64,000 nt of DNA, from the NCBI GenBank assembly GCA_027490225.1, contig JAIXYK010000001.1:20418-84417 (forward strand). Direction: 5' to 3'. The notes beneath the pieces are model-generated. The model saw only the letters and a list, made by a program, of their open reading frames with translations, was not told where the DNA came from and searched no databases. Of this stretch, positions 10,349-19,323 are shown piece after piece. This DNA comes from Bacteroidota bacterium (GTDB taxonomy: Bacteria; Bacteroidota; Bacteroidia; M30B66). Within the stretch, counting starts at the first letter, position 1; each line of letters starts with the position of its first letter. A program made the translations under genes and the position numbers.

Positions 10349-11853
10349 AAAAGTTTGGTTTGATTTGTTTTTTTCTTTCTGGAAGTCTTCATTGGTGGAT
10401 GATTTACATGTCTCGCTAAGATTCGAATTCCTTCTAATTTCACCTCTTCATTTTCTCTGAAACTCCAGACAATATCAGAGGCCCGCTTTCTTGTTTCTTC
10501 CACATCAACAATAGGGAACGGATAATGTTTCCCAATTTCAACATTGTACAGCTGTTGCTCAATTAAAGTGAGTTTATACGGCTCGTGAATTAAATTCGCA
10601 GGAACATCCTTTAATTCCGGAATCCATTGTTTAATAAACAAACCATCAGTGTCATGATCTTCTGAATTTTTTATAGGATTATATATCCTAATGGTGTTTA
10701 CGCCGGTTGTTCCACTTTGCATTTGCAATTGCGGGTAATGAATTCCTGGTTCATAATCTAAAAATTGCCTTGCTAAAAAATGTAATTCCCGCCAATCTTG
10801 CCAAAGGTTAAATACAAAAAAAGAAACGACCATGGCGCGCATTCTAAAGTTAATGTAACCAGTTGCCACCAAACAGCGCATACAAGCATCTACTAAGGGA
10901 ATTCCAGTTTGTCCGGTTTGCCAAGCTTTTATAAACTCTTCATTCTTAGGTTTAATTACAGCATTATAAGCCCGATTGATGTTGTCAAATTCATACCTGC
11001 TTTCATTTTCAAATTTTTGTATAAAATGGCAATGCCAATGTAAGCGAGAAATGAAATTTGAAAGCGCTCTTTTATTATTCGAAGCGGAATAATTTTGCTT
11101 AGTGTATTGATAAACCATGCGCATACTTATATTTCCGTAAGCTAAATATGGCGATAAACGACTACAACCTGTTCTGCTTAAAAGTGGTTTGCTGATATGC
11201 TTGCTATAGTTTACATGACGAACTTTAATGAAATTATCTAAATAGCGCCAAGCCCAGTATTCTCCGCCTTGCTGGAAGTTTTTGTTACGCGTGGGAATTT
11301 CAGGATTTAACTCCTCCCCTTTTAATGTTGTATAAATAGTATTTTCTAAAGAGAATAAATTCCAATTTTGTTCATCAACAATTTTTGGTGTAGAAAGCAT
11401 TTTTTCTTCCCATAGTTTTTCCCAATGTTTCCTGTTTTTTAGTCCTCTGATAATTCCGTTTGTTTGGGATTCTATCCATTGAATATTATTTTTTTTAAAT
11501 AATACTTTCATGGCTTTGTCACGGGCGTAGGTTAAACCATTACCAATTTCTTCATGGGAATATATATATTGAATGGAAAAATGATATATCAGTGAATTAA
11601 AAACAAATTCGGCTTCATTGTGAAAAATAAAAATTTGTCCATTTAATGGTTTCAATTTTTCATTCATTTCAATAAGTGACTCGTGCACGAATCTCCAATG
11701 CCTCACATCGCTGTCGTGATAACCCATCACAGACGGTTCGAAAATATAAATAAGCAAAAGAGGAAGAGATGATTGTTGCGCAAAATAAAGTGGTTCATGG
11801 TCAGTAAAACGCAAATCACGCTTTAACCAAACCACATTTATTTCTTGCTTCAT
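10345..11853 (-). CDS. Cryptochrome/photolyase family protein
   Basis: A 502-residue flavoprotein. The N-terminal photolyase alpha/beta domain begins [20 protein letters not shown]. The C-terminal FAD-binding domain has [47 protein letters not shown] and [15 protein letters not shown]. It would catalyse light-driven pyrimidine-dimer repair or act as a blue-light receptor. Aligning by eye to E. coli PhrB, the segment holding Trp382 and Trp384 reads YPQLQMQSG here, so that tryptophan of the photoreduction chain appears to be missing, while the Trp359 equivalent (in WQDWREL) is present. It is the first gene of the photolyase operon and overlaps DUF2071 by four bases. Confidence 0.9.
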   Translation of the reverse strand: MKQEINVVWLKRDLRFTDHEPLYFAQQSSLPLLLIYIFEPSVMGYHDSDVRHWRFVHESLIEMNEKLKPLNGQIFIFHNEAEFVFNSLIYHFSIQYIYSHEEIGNGLTYARDKAMKVLFKKNNIQWIESQTNGIIRGLKNRKHWEKLWEEKMLSTPKIVDEQNWNLFSLENTIYTTLKGEELNPEIPTRNKNFQQGGEYWAWRYLDNFIKVRHVNYSKHISKPLLSRTGCSRLSPYLAYGNISMRMVYQYTKQNYSASNNKRALSNFISRLHWHCHFIQKFENESRYEFDNINRAYNAVIKPKNEEFIKAWQTGQTGIPLVDACMRCLVATGYINFRMRAMVVSFFVFNLWQDWRELHFLARQFLDYEPGIHYPQLQMQSGTTGVNTIRIYNPIKNSEDHDTDGLFIKQWIPELKDVPANLIHEPYKLTLIEQQLYNVEIGKHYPFPIVDVEETRKRASDIVWSFRENEEVKLEGIRILARHVNHPPMKTSRKKKTNQTKLL

Positions 11854-11909
11854 TATTTAATTTCTTTTCTATTTATTGATGTAAAACAGAAACTAAACAA
11901 TAAATCTCA

Positions 11910-12566
11910 TTAATAGTTTTTAATAAATCGAACATACATGCCATTTTCAGTTGTATGGGCGCTAACTTCACCTAATACTGAATCATATTCACCATCTAAA
12001 CCAATAAAATCGTTGCTACTTTTAGATTTTGCTGTTTGGGTTGCCCAAAAAAGTTGGTTATAATCAGTTGGAAAGAAGTCAGTTTCGTTTACAGTACTTC
12101 TGTAACCTCCGCCAGCAGCGTTAAAACCTGTACTATTATCGCCACCAAACTTTTTAGATTTTAAATGTTTACCCGCTTTATCATATCCACCTTGAGATAA
12201 AATAATTTCTTTCCATTCTTTATAACTTGGAATGTGAAATCCATCAGGACATAAGCCACGTGGGTCATTTACAGCAAAACCATTGTAAATCTTACCAAAT
12301 TTCAATTTATTTTTTCCGTTTTTCTCATGATAGCACCAAGCAGGCTTTTTCAATTTTCCATATTTTCTCCATTCTTCCATCGTTTTAACTTCTGGAATTA
12401 AATCACCATTTTTAAATTTACTTACGTTTAAATTCTCGCTTGAAATAAGGTATTTGCTAATTTTAATTAATGGGTATTTATTTCCATCAATATCAACTAT
12501 TGTGGTGTTTTGTTGTGTCTTTGGAAAAACAAATAATAATATTAATGATATAAGAAATTTATGCAT
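11910..12566 (-). CDS. Secreted FISUMP-domain protein
   Basis: A 218-residue protein with an N-terminal hydrophobic signal (about 1-15, no lipobox cysteine). The FISUMP domain (Fibrobacter succinogenes major paralogous domain) is recognised from CYHEKNGKNKLKFGKIYNGF, then GLCPDGFHIPSYKEW, GFNAAGGGYRS and a terminal MYVRFIKNY. The domain is common in exported Bacteroidota and Fibrobacterota proteins and has no defined activity. It stands alone between the photolyase operon and a GNAT gene on the same strand, with short gaps (56 and 35 bases), so co-transcription is possible. Confidence 0.8.
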   Translation of the reverse strand: MHKFLISLILLFVFPKTQQNTTIVDIDGNKYPLIKISKYLISSENLNVSKFKNGDLIPEVKTMEEWRKYGKLKKPAWCYHEKNGKNKLKFGKIYNGFAVNDPRGLCPDGFHIPSYKEWKEIILSQGGYDKAGKHLKSKKFGGDNSTGFNAAGGGYRSTVNETDFFPTDYNQLFWATQTAKSKSSNDFIGLDGEYDSVLGEVSAHTTENGMYVRFIKNY

Positions 12567-12601
12567 TCTTTTATTTTAATTTTATGAATTAGAATTTAAA
12601 A

Positions 12602-13063
12602 CTATAGTTTTTTCCAGAATATAACTTTGTCTTCTCCCTCTTGGTAAAACTCTTTAATAACTGCAGATCTCTCATAGTTACATTTATCATAGAATTTCCT
12701 TGTTAATTCAAATTCAGGTAATCCAGAAGTTTCTACAATTAATATTCTTCCATTTAATTCCTTTAAATATTGTTCAACAAATGTCATTATTTCTTTTCCA
12801 AATCCTTTTCCCTGCAATTCCTTTTGAATAGCAATTAAATAAAGATTGTATGTTCCAACTGTCATTCTCTCTGGAGCAAAATACAATACAGCAATTGGAT
12901 TATCGAGATGTTCGGCTGTTAACCAAACATCTAAGCTCAATTCATTCGTAAAAAAATCACTTGACATTTCGTCTAATAAATCAGAAGGAAAAAGCTCATT
13001 AGAATCAATAATTTCTTTTAGTTTTTGTAAATCATTTTTGATTATTTTCCTTATTATAAGCAT
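12602..13063 (-). CDS. GNAT family N-acetyltransferase
   Basis: A 153-residue protein with the acetyl-CoA-binding motif A region 'LYLIAIQKELQGKGFGKEI' around residues 75-95 (Q-x-x-G-x-G). A C-terminal beta-strand region, RKFYDKCNYERSAVI, is the usual GNAT motif B. It would transfer an acetyl group from acetyl-CoA to an amine on an unknown small molecule or protein. Length is normal for a single-domain GNAT. The neighbours give no clue to the substrate. Confidence 0.85.
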   Translation of the reverse strand: MLIIRKIIKNDLQKLKEIIDSNELFPSDLLDEMSSDFFTNELSLDVWLTAEHLDNPIAVLYFAPERMTVGTYNLYLIAIQKELQGKGFGKEIMTFVEQYLKELNGRILIVETSGLPEFELTRKFYDKCNYERSAVIKEFYQEGEDKVIFWKKL

Positions 13064-13093
13064 AAATTAATTCATTTGTTTATATCAAGTATT

Positions 13094-14641
13094 CTATTTA
13101 ATCCTTCTCAAATCCAAATCCTGAAAATCAAAGCTAAAATCAATGTTTGGCCAAATTCCTTTCATTTGAAAAGACTGCGCTTTGCCTGTTTCATCTAAAT
13201 TAAACATGGCAAATGCATCACAATTCATTGCTTGATATTCCCATTTAATGGCAAAAGCATTGGCATTATAAAAGGCCATTGGCCCATTCAATTTTGAAGA
13301 ACGATAACATTTTATCCATAATTGCTTTTCTTTTTCAAATATTTCCACCTTACCAAACCACTTATCTTCATATATACCAATAAAGTCTTGGTTATTTATT
13401 TTCACATTTTTTTGAGCTTCAACTTTATTCCAAACTTTTTTCACAACTTCATCGGCTTCACTTTTATTTCCGCTCATTCTTGCTGCAATTTTATCTGTCC
13501 AACCAAAATCGTTTAATCCTAAATAACTATCCGCAATTGTTCTTGAAACTGCAATAAAAAGCCCTGCTCCACCATTTTCAGTATTGGTTAAAATTACGAT
13601 TCCCAAATTCATATCTGGATACATTTTTACAATTGATAACATTCCCGGTAGTCCACCAGTGTGCGAAACTTCTAAATTTCCTTTTATATCTGAGATATGC
13701 CAACCTAAGCCATATCCATCAAAATGTGAGTTATATCGAGGATTATGGTCTTCTTCTTCCACCGTATGAATTCTCCACATTTCATAATGATTCTTCAAAG
13801 AAAAAAGAGATTTATCGAGTTTTTCACCATACTTCCCTTTATTCATTCGAGTAATCATCCATTTTGACATATCCGACACATTAGAAAAAATTCCACCAGC
13901 AGCGCTTCCCATTCCAATGTCGTAATAATCAATCGTTTTTATGGTTCCAGACTCTGAAGAATGCGCAACTGCAAGATTAGTTTTGTCTTTCAATAAACTA
14001 CCTACAAATGTTCTGTTCATTTCTAAAGGTTCAATGATTCGCTTTTGAACAAATAACTCGAAGCTCATTCCACTTACGCGAGCAATTATTTCTCCTGCTA
14101 CAATGTATAAAAGATTGTCATAATCGAATTGTGTTCGAAAGGCTGAAACAGGCTTAAAATGCTGAAAACTGGTAATTACATCATTTACTGTAAAATTAGA
14201 ACCATCGGGAAAAAACATTAAATCTCCAACCCCCAGTCCCAATCCGCTGCGGTGAGTTAATAAATCTTGAATGTTAAAGTTTTCTGTAACATAATCATTA
14301 TACATTTTAAAAGCTGGAATATGGTCTTTTACCTTATCTGTCCATTTAATTTTACCTTCATCTTCTAAAATGGCAAGCGCTGCAGTTGTAAATGCCTTAG
14401 TATTTGAAGCAATCATGTAATTTGTGAATTCGTTTGCAGGCTGTTTACTTTCAATGGATGTTACTCCATACCCTTTTTGATGAATTACTTTTCCATCTTT
14501 CACAATGGCTATTGAAGCACCTGCAACTTTAAATTTTACAAGTGCATCAAACATTAAAGAATCAATTTTATTAGAACTTATTTGTGAAAATAGCGAACTT
14601 GAAACTAAAAGAAATCCGAAAATTAAATTTGTTTTTATCAT
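13094..14641 (-). CDS. Class C beta-lactamase-related serine hydrolase
   Basis: A 515-residue exported hydrolase with a signal peptide (about 1-20, ending SLFSQ). All three active-site motifs of the beta-lactamase/DD-peptidase fold are present: Ser79-Asn-Thr-Lys82 (SxxK), Tyr174-Asp-Asn176 (YxN) and His327-Thr-Gly-Gly (HxG). A C-terminal segment from about 410 resembles the DUF3471 beta-sandwich often attached to such enzymes. Family members act as esterases, D-amino-acid amidases or peptidoglycan peptidases. The sequence alone does not make it an antibiotic-resistance enzyme. It lies just before a repeat-rich intergenic region and has no obvious operon partner. Confidence 0.88.
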   Translation of the reverse strand: MIKTNLIFGFLLVSSSLFSQISSNKIDSLMFDALVKFKVAGASIAIVKDGKVIHQKGYGVTSIESKQPANEFTNYMIASNTKAFTTAALAILEDEGKIKWTDKVKDHIPAFKMYNDYVTENFNIQDLLTHRSGLGLGVGDLMFFPDGSNFTVNDVITSFQHFKPVSAFRTQFDYDNLLYIVAGEIIARVSGMSFELFVQKRIIEPLEMNRTFVGSLLKDKTNLAVAHSSESGTIKTIDYYDIGMGSAAGGIFSNVSDMSKWMITRMNKGKYGEKLDKSLFSLKNHYEMWRIHTVEEEDHNPRYNSHFDGYGLGWHISDIKGNLEVSHTGGLPGMLSIVKMYPDMNLGIVILTNTENGGAGLFIAVSRTIADSYLGLNDFGWTDKIAARMSGNKSEADEVVKKVWNKVEAQKNVKINNQDFIGIYEDKWFGKVEIFEKEKQLWIKCYRSSKLNGPMAFYNANAFAIKWEYQAMNCDAFAMFNLDETGKAQSFQMKGIWPNIDFSFDFQDLDLRRIK

Positions 14642-14699
14642 GAAACAGGAAGAATTTATGTAGCTAACTAAAGGCGGAAATATAAGTAAAAACTTGTTA

Positions 14700-15060
14700 A
14701 TTTTTGGTTTTAATCATAATGAAATAAAGAATAATACTTATTTTAATATTCTTTACCATTAAGGAATTAAGAATAAAACTTAATTTTCTAAATATTTTTA
14801 CCATTAAGGAATTAAGAATAAAAATTAATTTGCTTAAATATTTTTACCATTAAGGAATTAAGAATGAAAATTATTTTTTTCTCCATTAAGGAATTAAGAA
14901 TTTTAAGAATAAAACTTAATCTCTTAATGGTTTTAATTTTATTAAATTAAGGAATCAAGAATTAAGAAAAAACTTAATTTCTTAATGGTTTTATTATCAT
15001 AATGAAATTAAGAACTATTAATTATAAAAATTATTTTTTTTTACCATTAAGCATTTTAGA
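14700..15060. repeat. AT-rich palindromic repeat array
   Basis: The 449-base gap 14642-15090 has no gene. It holds four exact copies of the 19-mer CCATTAAGGAATTAAGAAT, at 14756-14774, 14801-14819, 14847-14865 and 14883-14901. Start-to-start distances are 45, 46 and 36 bases. Inverted versions related to CTTAATTTCTTAATGG follow near 14914-14930 and at 14973-14988, and a partial copy begins at 15043. Direct and inverted copies could fold into hairpins. The spacers are not unique sequences of constant length, so it is not a CRISPR array. The role is unknown. Confidence 0.8.
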
Positions 15061-15090
15061 ATATTTTTAAAAATATTTAAACCTTAAAAT

Positions 15091-15432
15091 TTATCTTTTA
15101 TTTAAAGCTGCTTGTCTTTTAGTTAATTCTATTTGCGCATTTTCATAAATTTTCTGCAACAATTCAGGATGCTGCCCATAAAATTGAAGGCTATTATTAA
15201 AAGTATCTCGACTTATTCTCATATTTTTTAATGTTGCTTCATAAAACAACTCCGATTTAAACTTCGGTAAATTTATACTACCCAAACTTATATTTCTTGC
15301 TGCATCAATTATGGCAAATTCTACGAAAATTTTTTGCATGGTTGTATCAGGTAAAATTTCTGAAGGGACTTCCACTTCATTGCCGCAAGAATAAATTAGA
15401 AACAAAACTCCGAAAAACAAAATCTTTCTCAA
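15091..15432 (-). CDS. DUF4296 family lipoprotein
   Basis: A 113-residue lipoprotein. The signal MRKILFFGVLFLIYSC ends with Cys16, and the mature part has the DUF4296 pattern (PSEILPDTTMQKIFVEFAII, then 'ISRDTFNNSLQFYGQHPELL'). DUF4296 proteins are small Bacteroidota envelope lipoproteins of unknown function. The start is a TTG at 15432 that overlaps the TGA of the upstream dihydroorotase as TTGA. No ATG lies close enough to preserve the signal peptide, so TTG is the likely start. It is co-transcribed with pyrC. Confidence 0.8.
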   Translation of the reverse strand: MRKILFFGVLFLIYSCGNEVEVPSEILPDTTMQKIFVEFAIIDAARNISLGSINLPKFKSELFYEATLKNMRISRDTFNNSLQFYGQHPELLQKIYENAQIELTKRQAALNKR

Positions 15433-16781
15433 CGCTCAAAAATTAATCGTTCACCTAATTTTGTCTCATCAAATATGCCATTGTCATAAACCAAATGTCC
15501 GTTTACAAAGGTTTTTTCGACTGTGCTCGAAAATCTTGTTCCATGAAAAGGAGTCCACTCTGACTTATAAAGCACATTTGCGTTTTCAACTAATTGAGAA
15601 GCTTCAGGATTTACAAGCACTACATCTGCATAATATCCTTTTCTTAAATAACCTCTTTTCTTAATTTGAAACATATCTGCTACTGCATGTGCGTATTTCT
15701 GAACAATCAGCTCCATCGGAAAAATTCCATTTTTACTCAATTCAATCAGCGCAATTAATGCATGCTGTACCAACGGTCCTCCAGATGGACATTTGAAATA
15801 TTGATTTTTCTTTTCCGCTAATGTGTGAGGTGCATGGTCAGTAGCCAAAACATCAATGTAATTATCAATCACAGCCTGTCTCACTGCATCACGGTCTTTA
15901 ATTGTTTTTATTGCGGGATTCCATTTTATAAAACCGCCTTTGGTTGTATAATCTTCTTCTGAAAACCATAAATGATGAACACATGCTTCTGCTGTAATAC
16001 GTTTTTCAATACTTGGTATATCATTTCTAAACAAAGCAATTTCTTTAGCAGTAGATATATGTAGTATATGCAACCTTGTGTCGTACTTTGTAGCTCTTTC
16101 AATAGCTTCAGATGAACTTTTGTAACAAGCTTCATCGTTTCTTATTGCTGCATGAAAATGCATTGGAATATTTTCGCCATACTGATTTCTGTATTCTGAA
16201 GCTCTTACTTTTATCATTGGGTCATCTTCACAATGCACAGCAATTAGCATTTTTACATCTCTAAATATTGCATTCAAGGAATCGATGTCATCTACCAGCA
16301 TGTCGCCAGTGCTGGAACCAAGAAATATTTTTACACCACAAACCGTTTTAGGATCAGTTTTTAAAAGCTGGTCAAGATTGGTATTGGTTGTCCCCATATA
16401 AAAGCTATAATTAGCCAGTGACTTCTCAGCCGCTATAACATATTTATCAGCCAACAATCTTTGAGTTACTGCACTTGGAACGGTGTTAGGCATTTCCATG
16501 TATGAAGTAATTCCTCCGGCAACAGCAGCTTTGGGTTCGGTATACAAGTCACCTTTATGTGTTAATCCTGGCTCCCTGAAATGTACCTGATCATCAATTA
16601 ATCCGGGAATAAGCCATTTTTCTTTGGCATCAACAACCGTATAGTTTTTTAAAACCTCATCATGTTTAACATCACCCTCATATACTTCATCAATAATATT
16701 ATCAGTAATTTTTAAGCAACCAATAAATCTTTTTCCTTCATTTATTATCGTTGCATTTTTTATAAAAAAACCTTTTTTCAT
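15429..16781 (-). CDS. pyrC: Dihydroorotase
   Basis: A 450-residue amidohydrolase that cyclises carbamoyl aspartate to dihydroorotate in pyrimidine synthesis. The metal-site segment is GLIDDQVHFREPGLTHKGD, where the first histidine of the usual HxH pair is Gln65 and the second is His67. I recall this DQVHFREPG form from Bacteroidota homologues. Lys151 (KIFLGSSTG) is the expected carbamylated lysine, and LATDHAPHT supplies the late Asp and His. A -7 box lies just upstream. Allantoinase is the main alternative, but the GLTHKGD segment and overall length favour dihydroorotase. Confidence 0.88.
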   Translation of the reverse strand: MKKGFFIKNATIINEGKRFIGCLKITDNIIDEVYEGDVKHDEVLKNYTVVDAKEKWLIPGLIDDQVHFREPGLTHKGDLYTEPKAAVAGGITSYMEMPNTVPSAVTQRLLADKYVIAAEKSLANYSFYMGTTNTNLDQLLKTDPKTVCGVKIFLGSSTGDMLVDDIDSLNAIFRDVKMLIAVHCEDDPMIKVRASEYRNQYGENIPMHFHAAIRNDEACYKSSSEAIERATKYDTRLHILHISTAKEIALFRNDIPSIEKRITAEACVHHLWFSEEDYTTKGGFIKWNPAIKTIKDRDAVRQAVIDNYIDVLATDHAPHTLAEKKNQYFKCPSGGPLVQHALIALIELSKNGIFPMELIVQKYAHAVADMFQIKKRGYLRKGYYADVVLVNPEASQLVENANVLYKSEWTPFHGTRFSSTVEKTFVNGHLVYDNGIFDETKLGERLIFER

Positions 16782-16798
16782 AAGCGAGTGATAGGCTT

Positions 16799-16806
16799 CA
16801 AAAATA
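16799..16806 (-). promoter_or_regulatory. -7 box of the pyrC promoter
   Basis: TATTTTTG on the minus strand matches TAnnTTTG and ends 18 bases before the pyrC ATG at 16781, giving a short leader. No TTG is seen at the ideal -33 spacing. Confidence 0.4.
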
Positions 16807-16941
16807 AATCAATAATTGATTAGTTGGCTTACTCTAAAATTAATTATTGAAAATTTTATTAGAATTTTAAATGTTAAATAACGATTTATAATCCGCTGAT
16901 AATTAACTCAAAAATATTAATCAAGATATACAGAGAAAATC

Positions 16942-16983
16942 AAAAAAAAACCAGCAGTCACATTTAACTTTGTAACTGCTGGT
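16942..16983 (-). terminator. Rho-independent terminator after the imelysin-like gene
   Basis: ACCAGCAGT (16950-16958) pairs with ACTGCTGGT (16975-16983) as a 9-bp stem with a 16-base loop. On the minus strand it is followed by nine T residues, as expected for an intrinsic terminator about 24 bases past the stop at 17007. Confidence 0.85.
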
Positions 16984-17006
16984 CCTAAAACGAGATTAAT
17001 TTATGT

Positions 17007-18080
17007 TTAACTAATCTTAGACTTAATTAAAGGCAACATCTCATCTTTCAATGACGATTTAAGCAGATTAACTTTCGAAACAGCAGTCTGGATTTGTGTA
17101 GCTTGAGTTGTAATTGCAATTCCAAATGGATCTGTAATGGCAGCTAAAGCAGCAAGCGCTTCATCTAATTGCTGTTTTATTTTTGTATTTAATGCTGTAT
17201 TATGAATAACTATAAAATCTTCCAATCCCTTTCCATCAGTAAGGTATGAGCCAATATAAATATTCTTAATACCTTGAATATTATCTTTAAATATTTTTAT
17301 TGAATTTGCTGAATATGGAATTTCCTCTAAATTTTGATTCGTTAAATTGAATTGTTCAATAGCTACGTTGCCACCTATTCTATCTGCTAAACCAATCATA
17401 CTGTTAGCAAGAAGTTCAAATACTGTAATTTGAGATGAATAAATTCCACTACCATCACCGGCATAAACAAATGGTTTAAAATACCCTACTGAGCTATCTG
17501 TTTTCCATTCTAACGCTAACTTAGCAGAAATCGACTGGATATTAATTATCAATGCACTTAAAAACGACAATTCTCTTTGAGTTAACTCTGAGGCTACTTT
17601 ATTTCCATTAGCTCCAAAAAGCATGTACTCTATTGCCTGAAGTCCTTTTAAATCGCCACTAATACTATTTACATACGATATAGTTAAGCTAACAGATGTG
17701 GCAAGAATACTGTCTATCCCATTTTTATTGAGTGGCCAAGCGTTCATCCTAGAAACTGCATTTTCAGTTACCACTGGTCCAAAAGCAAAACCTTCAGTTT
17801 GTGCCCATACTGATTTTAAAACCTTCCAATCTGCTTTACAAATATTCAAGTTTTCATCTGTCGCCGAAAAAATCAATTCATCAATATTGCTGCCTAAAGC
17901 AATTGATTTATCATTTAAATCTCTATATGTGGCAGAGATAACATTGGTAGCAATATCGCTCAGCAAAAGCTGTCTGCTCGAAAAAGAATCAACTGGAATT
18001 GGTGCTGGTTCATCTTTTTTACATGCATTTAAAACAACTGAAGTAATACTGATAACCAAAAAAGTACGGATGTTTTTCAT
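17007..18080 (-). CDS. Imelysin-like lipoprotein
   Basis: A 357-residue lipoprotein with signal MKNIRTFLVISITSVVLNAC and Cys20 as anchor. The residues after the cysteine, KKDE, fit the Bacteroidota lipoprotein export signal (Lys followed by two acidic residues), which predicts a cell-surface position. The helical body contains the imelysin/EfeM pattern: a conserved WAQTEGFAFGPV stretch (about 90-101) and GLQAIEYMLFG (about 142-152). The family is linked to iron uptake and binds metal or metal-chelates. A terminator follows. It is a single-gene unit. Confidence 0.82.
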   Translation of the reverse strand: MKNIRTFLVISITSVVLNACKKDEPAPIPVDSFSSRQLLLSDIATNVISATYRDLNDKSIALGSNIDELIFSATDENLNICKADWKVLKSVWAQTEGFAFGPVVTENAVSRMNAWPLNKNGIDSILATSVSLTISYVNSISGDLKGLQAIEYMLFGANGNKVASELTQRELSFLSALIINIQSISAKLALEWKTDSSVGYFKPFVYAGDGSGIYSSQITVFELLANSMIGLADRIGGNVAIEQFNLTNQNLEEIPYSANSIKIFKDNIQGIKNIYIGSYLTDGKGLEDFIVIHNTALNTKIKQQLDEALAALAAITDPFGIAITTQATQIQTAVSKVNLLKSSLKDEMLPLIKSKIS

Positions 18081-18180
18081 TTAAAAATATTTGATGATTG
18101 AATAAGTTTTAAGGCCTCTAATATAGTTATTTGATCGAATATGGATGAATTTCTTTAATTCTATAAAATTGTTATTTTGG

Positions 18181-18315
18181 GCCTGCCCTTGTTTAGTAGC
18201 TAAATATCAAATTATTACAATTTAGAAAACAAGGTCGGGCATTCCACATTACTCCGCGCCTGCGCGCAAATCTCCCTTTGGCGGGGTAATTTGTTCCATT
18301 CCCTCAGGCGGGCTT
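18181..18315. repeat. GC-rich intergenic element with inverted repeats
   Basis: This stretch is much richer in G+C than its surroundings. Its outer part is an imperfect inverted repeat, 18181-18194 against 18227-18240 (12 of 14 positions match). It then contains GCGCCTGCGCGC and ends in CTCAGGCGGGC (18303-18313). Read on the minus strand it begins GCCCGCCTGAG, exactly like the element at 53431-53441, and both contain GGAATGCC. This suggests two members of one dispersed repeat family. It fills most of the gap 18081-18325 between sbtA and the imelysin-like gene. No coding frame is evident. Confidence 0.6.
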
Positions 18316-18325
18316 TTTAGTAACA

Positions 18326-19288
18326 TCAAAAATTTGATATCAACATGTAGTAAAGCGGCATTCCAAAAGTAATGTTAAATGGAAATGTAACAGCTAAGGC
18401 CATCGGTAAAAACAAGCCTGGATTTGCCTTGGGAACAGCAATTTTCATAGCAGCTGGAACAGCTATGTAAGAAGCACTTGCAGCCAAAACCGCAAAAATA
18501 AATCTGTTTCCAATATCATGTGTTACCAAACCACTAAGTAAAGCAACTGCACATCCATTTATTAATGGAACAATTACTGCAAATAAGGCCGTAAACCATC
18601 CACCTTTAATAAAATCTCCTAATTTCCTGCCACTTACAATTCCCATATCTAACAAGAAAATTGCTAAAAAGCCCTTAAAAATATCTGTTGTAAATGGTTT
18701 GATTCCTTGGGCTTGCTGGTCGCTGGCTAATAATCCAATAACCAAACTTCCTAAAATTAAAAGCACACTTCCATTAGTAAAAGAATGCCCAATAATAGAT
18801 TTCATTTTAAGTGAAGTTGCGTTTTTTTCGCTGTAAAATTTAATTAACAATACTCCAATTATAATCGCCGGAGCTTCCATTAATGCCATAACCGCAACCA
18901 TGTGGCCACTAAAAGCAACTTTTTGAATATCTAAAAAAGAAACAGCTGCCACAAAAGTAACAGCACTCACAGAACCATAAGCTGCTGCTATCGCCCCTGC
19001 GTTATCTATACTTAATTTTCTTTTTAAAATAAAGAAGGCATAAACAGGAATCAAAGCTGCTACAGAAACTCCAAACAAAATGCTCCATATAATTTCTAAA
19101 CTAAATTGACTATGCGCTAATTCCTGTCCTCCTTTAAAACCAATAGAAAACAATAAATACAATGAAATAAACTTAGATGAATTAGGTGGTATTTCTAAAT
19201 CACTTTTTACAAGCACAGCAATCACACCTAACACAAAAAACAATAAAGCAGGATTGGTTAAGTTATCTAAGAGGATGTTAAAATTCAT
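18326..19288 (-). CDS. sbtA: SbtA-type sodium-dependent bicarbonate transporter
   Basis: A 320-residue membrane protein with about ten hydrophobic segments. It begins MNFNILLDNLTNPALLFFVL and has 'SKFISLYLLFSIGFKGGQEL', the signature of the SbtA family (PF05982), plus the second-half repeat GFLAIFLLDMGIVSGRKLGD. SbtA proteins carry Na+ and HCO3- together with high affinity. In cyanobacteria a PII-like protein, SbtB, controls them, and no SbtB homologue is visible here. It is the last gene of an operon with DUF6671, an 81-residue protein and an SPFH lipoprotein. The operon faces a LysR regulator of the type that controls carbon acquisition. Confidence 0.9.
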   Translation of the reverse strand: MNFNILLDNLTNPALLFFVLGVIAVLVKSDLEIPPNSSKFISLYLLFSIGFKGGQELAHSQFSLEIIWSILFGVSVAALIPVYAFFILKRKLSIDNAGAIAAAYGSVSAVTFVAAVSFLDIQKVAFSGHMVAVMALMEAPAIIIGVLLIKFYSEKNATSLKMKSIIGHSFTNGSVLLILGSLVIGLLASDQQAQGIKPFTTDIFKGFLAIFLLDMGIVSGRKLGDFIKGGWFTALFAVIVPLINGCAVALLSGLVTHDIGNRFIFAVLAASASYIAVPAAMKIAVPKANPGLFLPMALAVTFPFNITFGMPLYYMLISNF

Positions 19289-19323
19289 GTGGTAATAATA
19301 TCAAATAAATATGGAATGCAAAC

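Noticed and set aside
13094..14641. Antibiotic-resistance beta-lactamase
   Set aside because: The SxxK, YxN and HxG motifs are shared by esterases and peptidases. The length and C-terminal domain fit the general serine hydrolase group.
14755..14990. Possible CRISPR array
   Set aside because: Repeat units are AT-rich, spaced irregularly (36-46 bases), include inverted copies, and the intervals are similar to each other. No cas gene is near.
17698..18084. Plus-strand open frame of 128 codons
   Set aside because: It lies fully antisense to the imelysin-like lipoprotein gene, which has a signal peptide, a family motif and a terminator.
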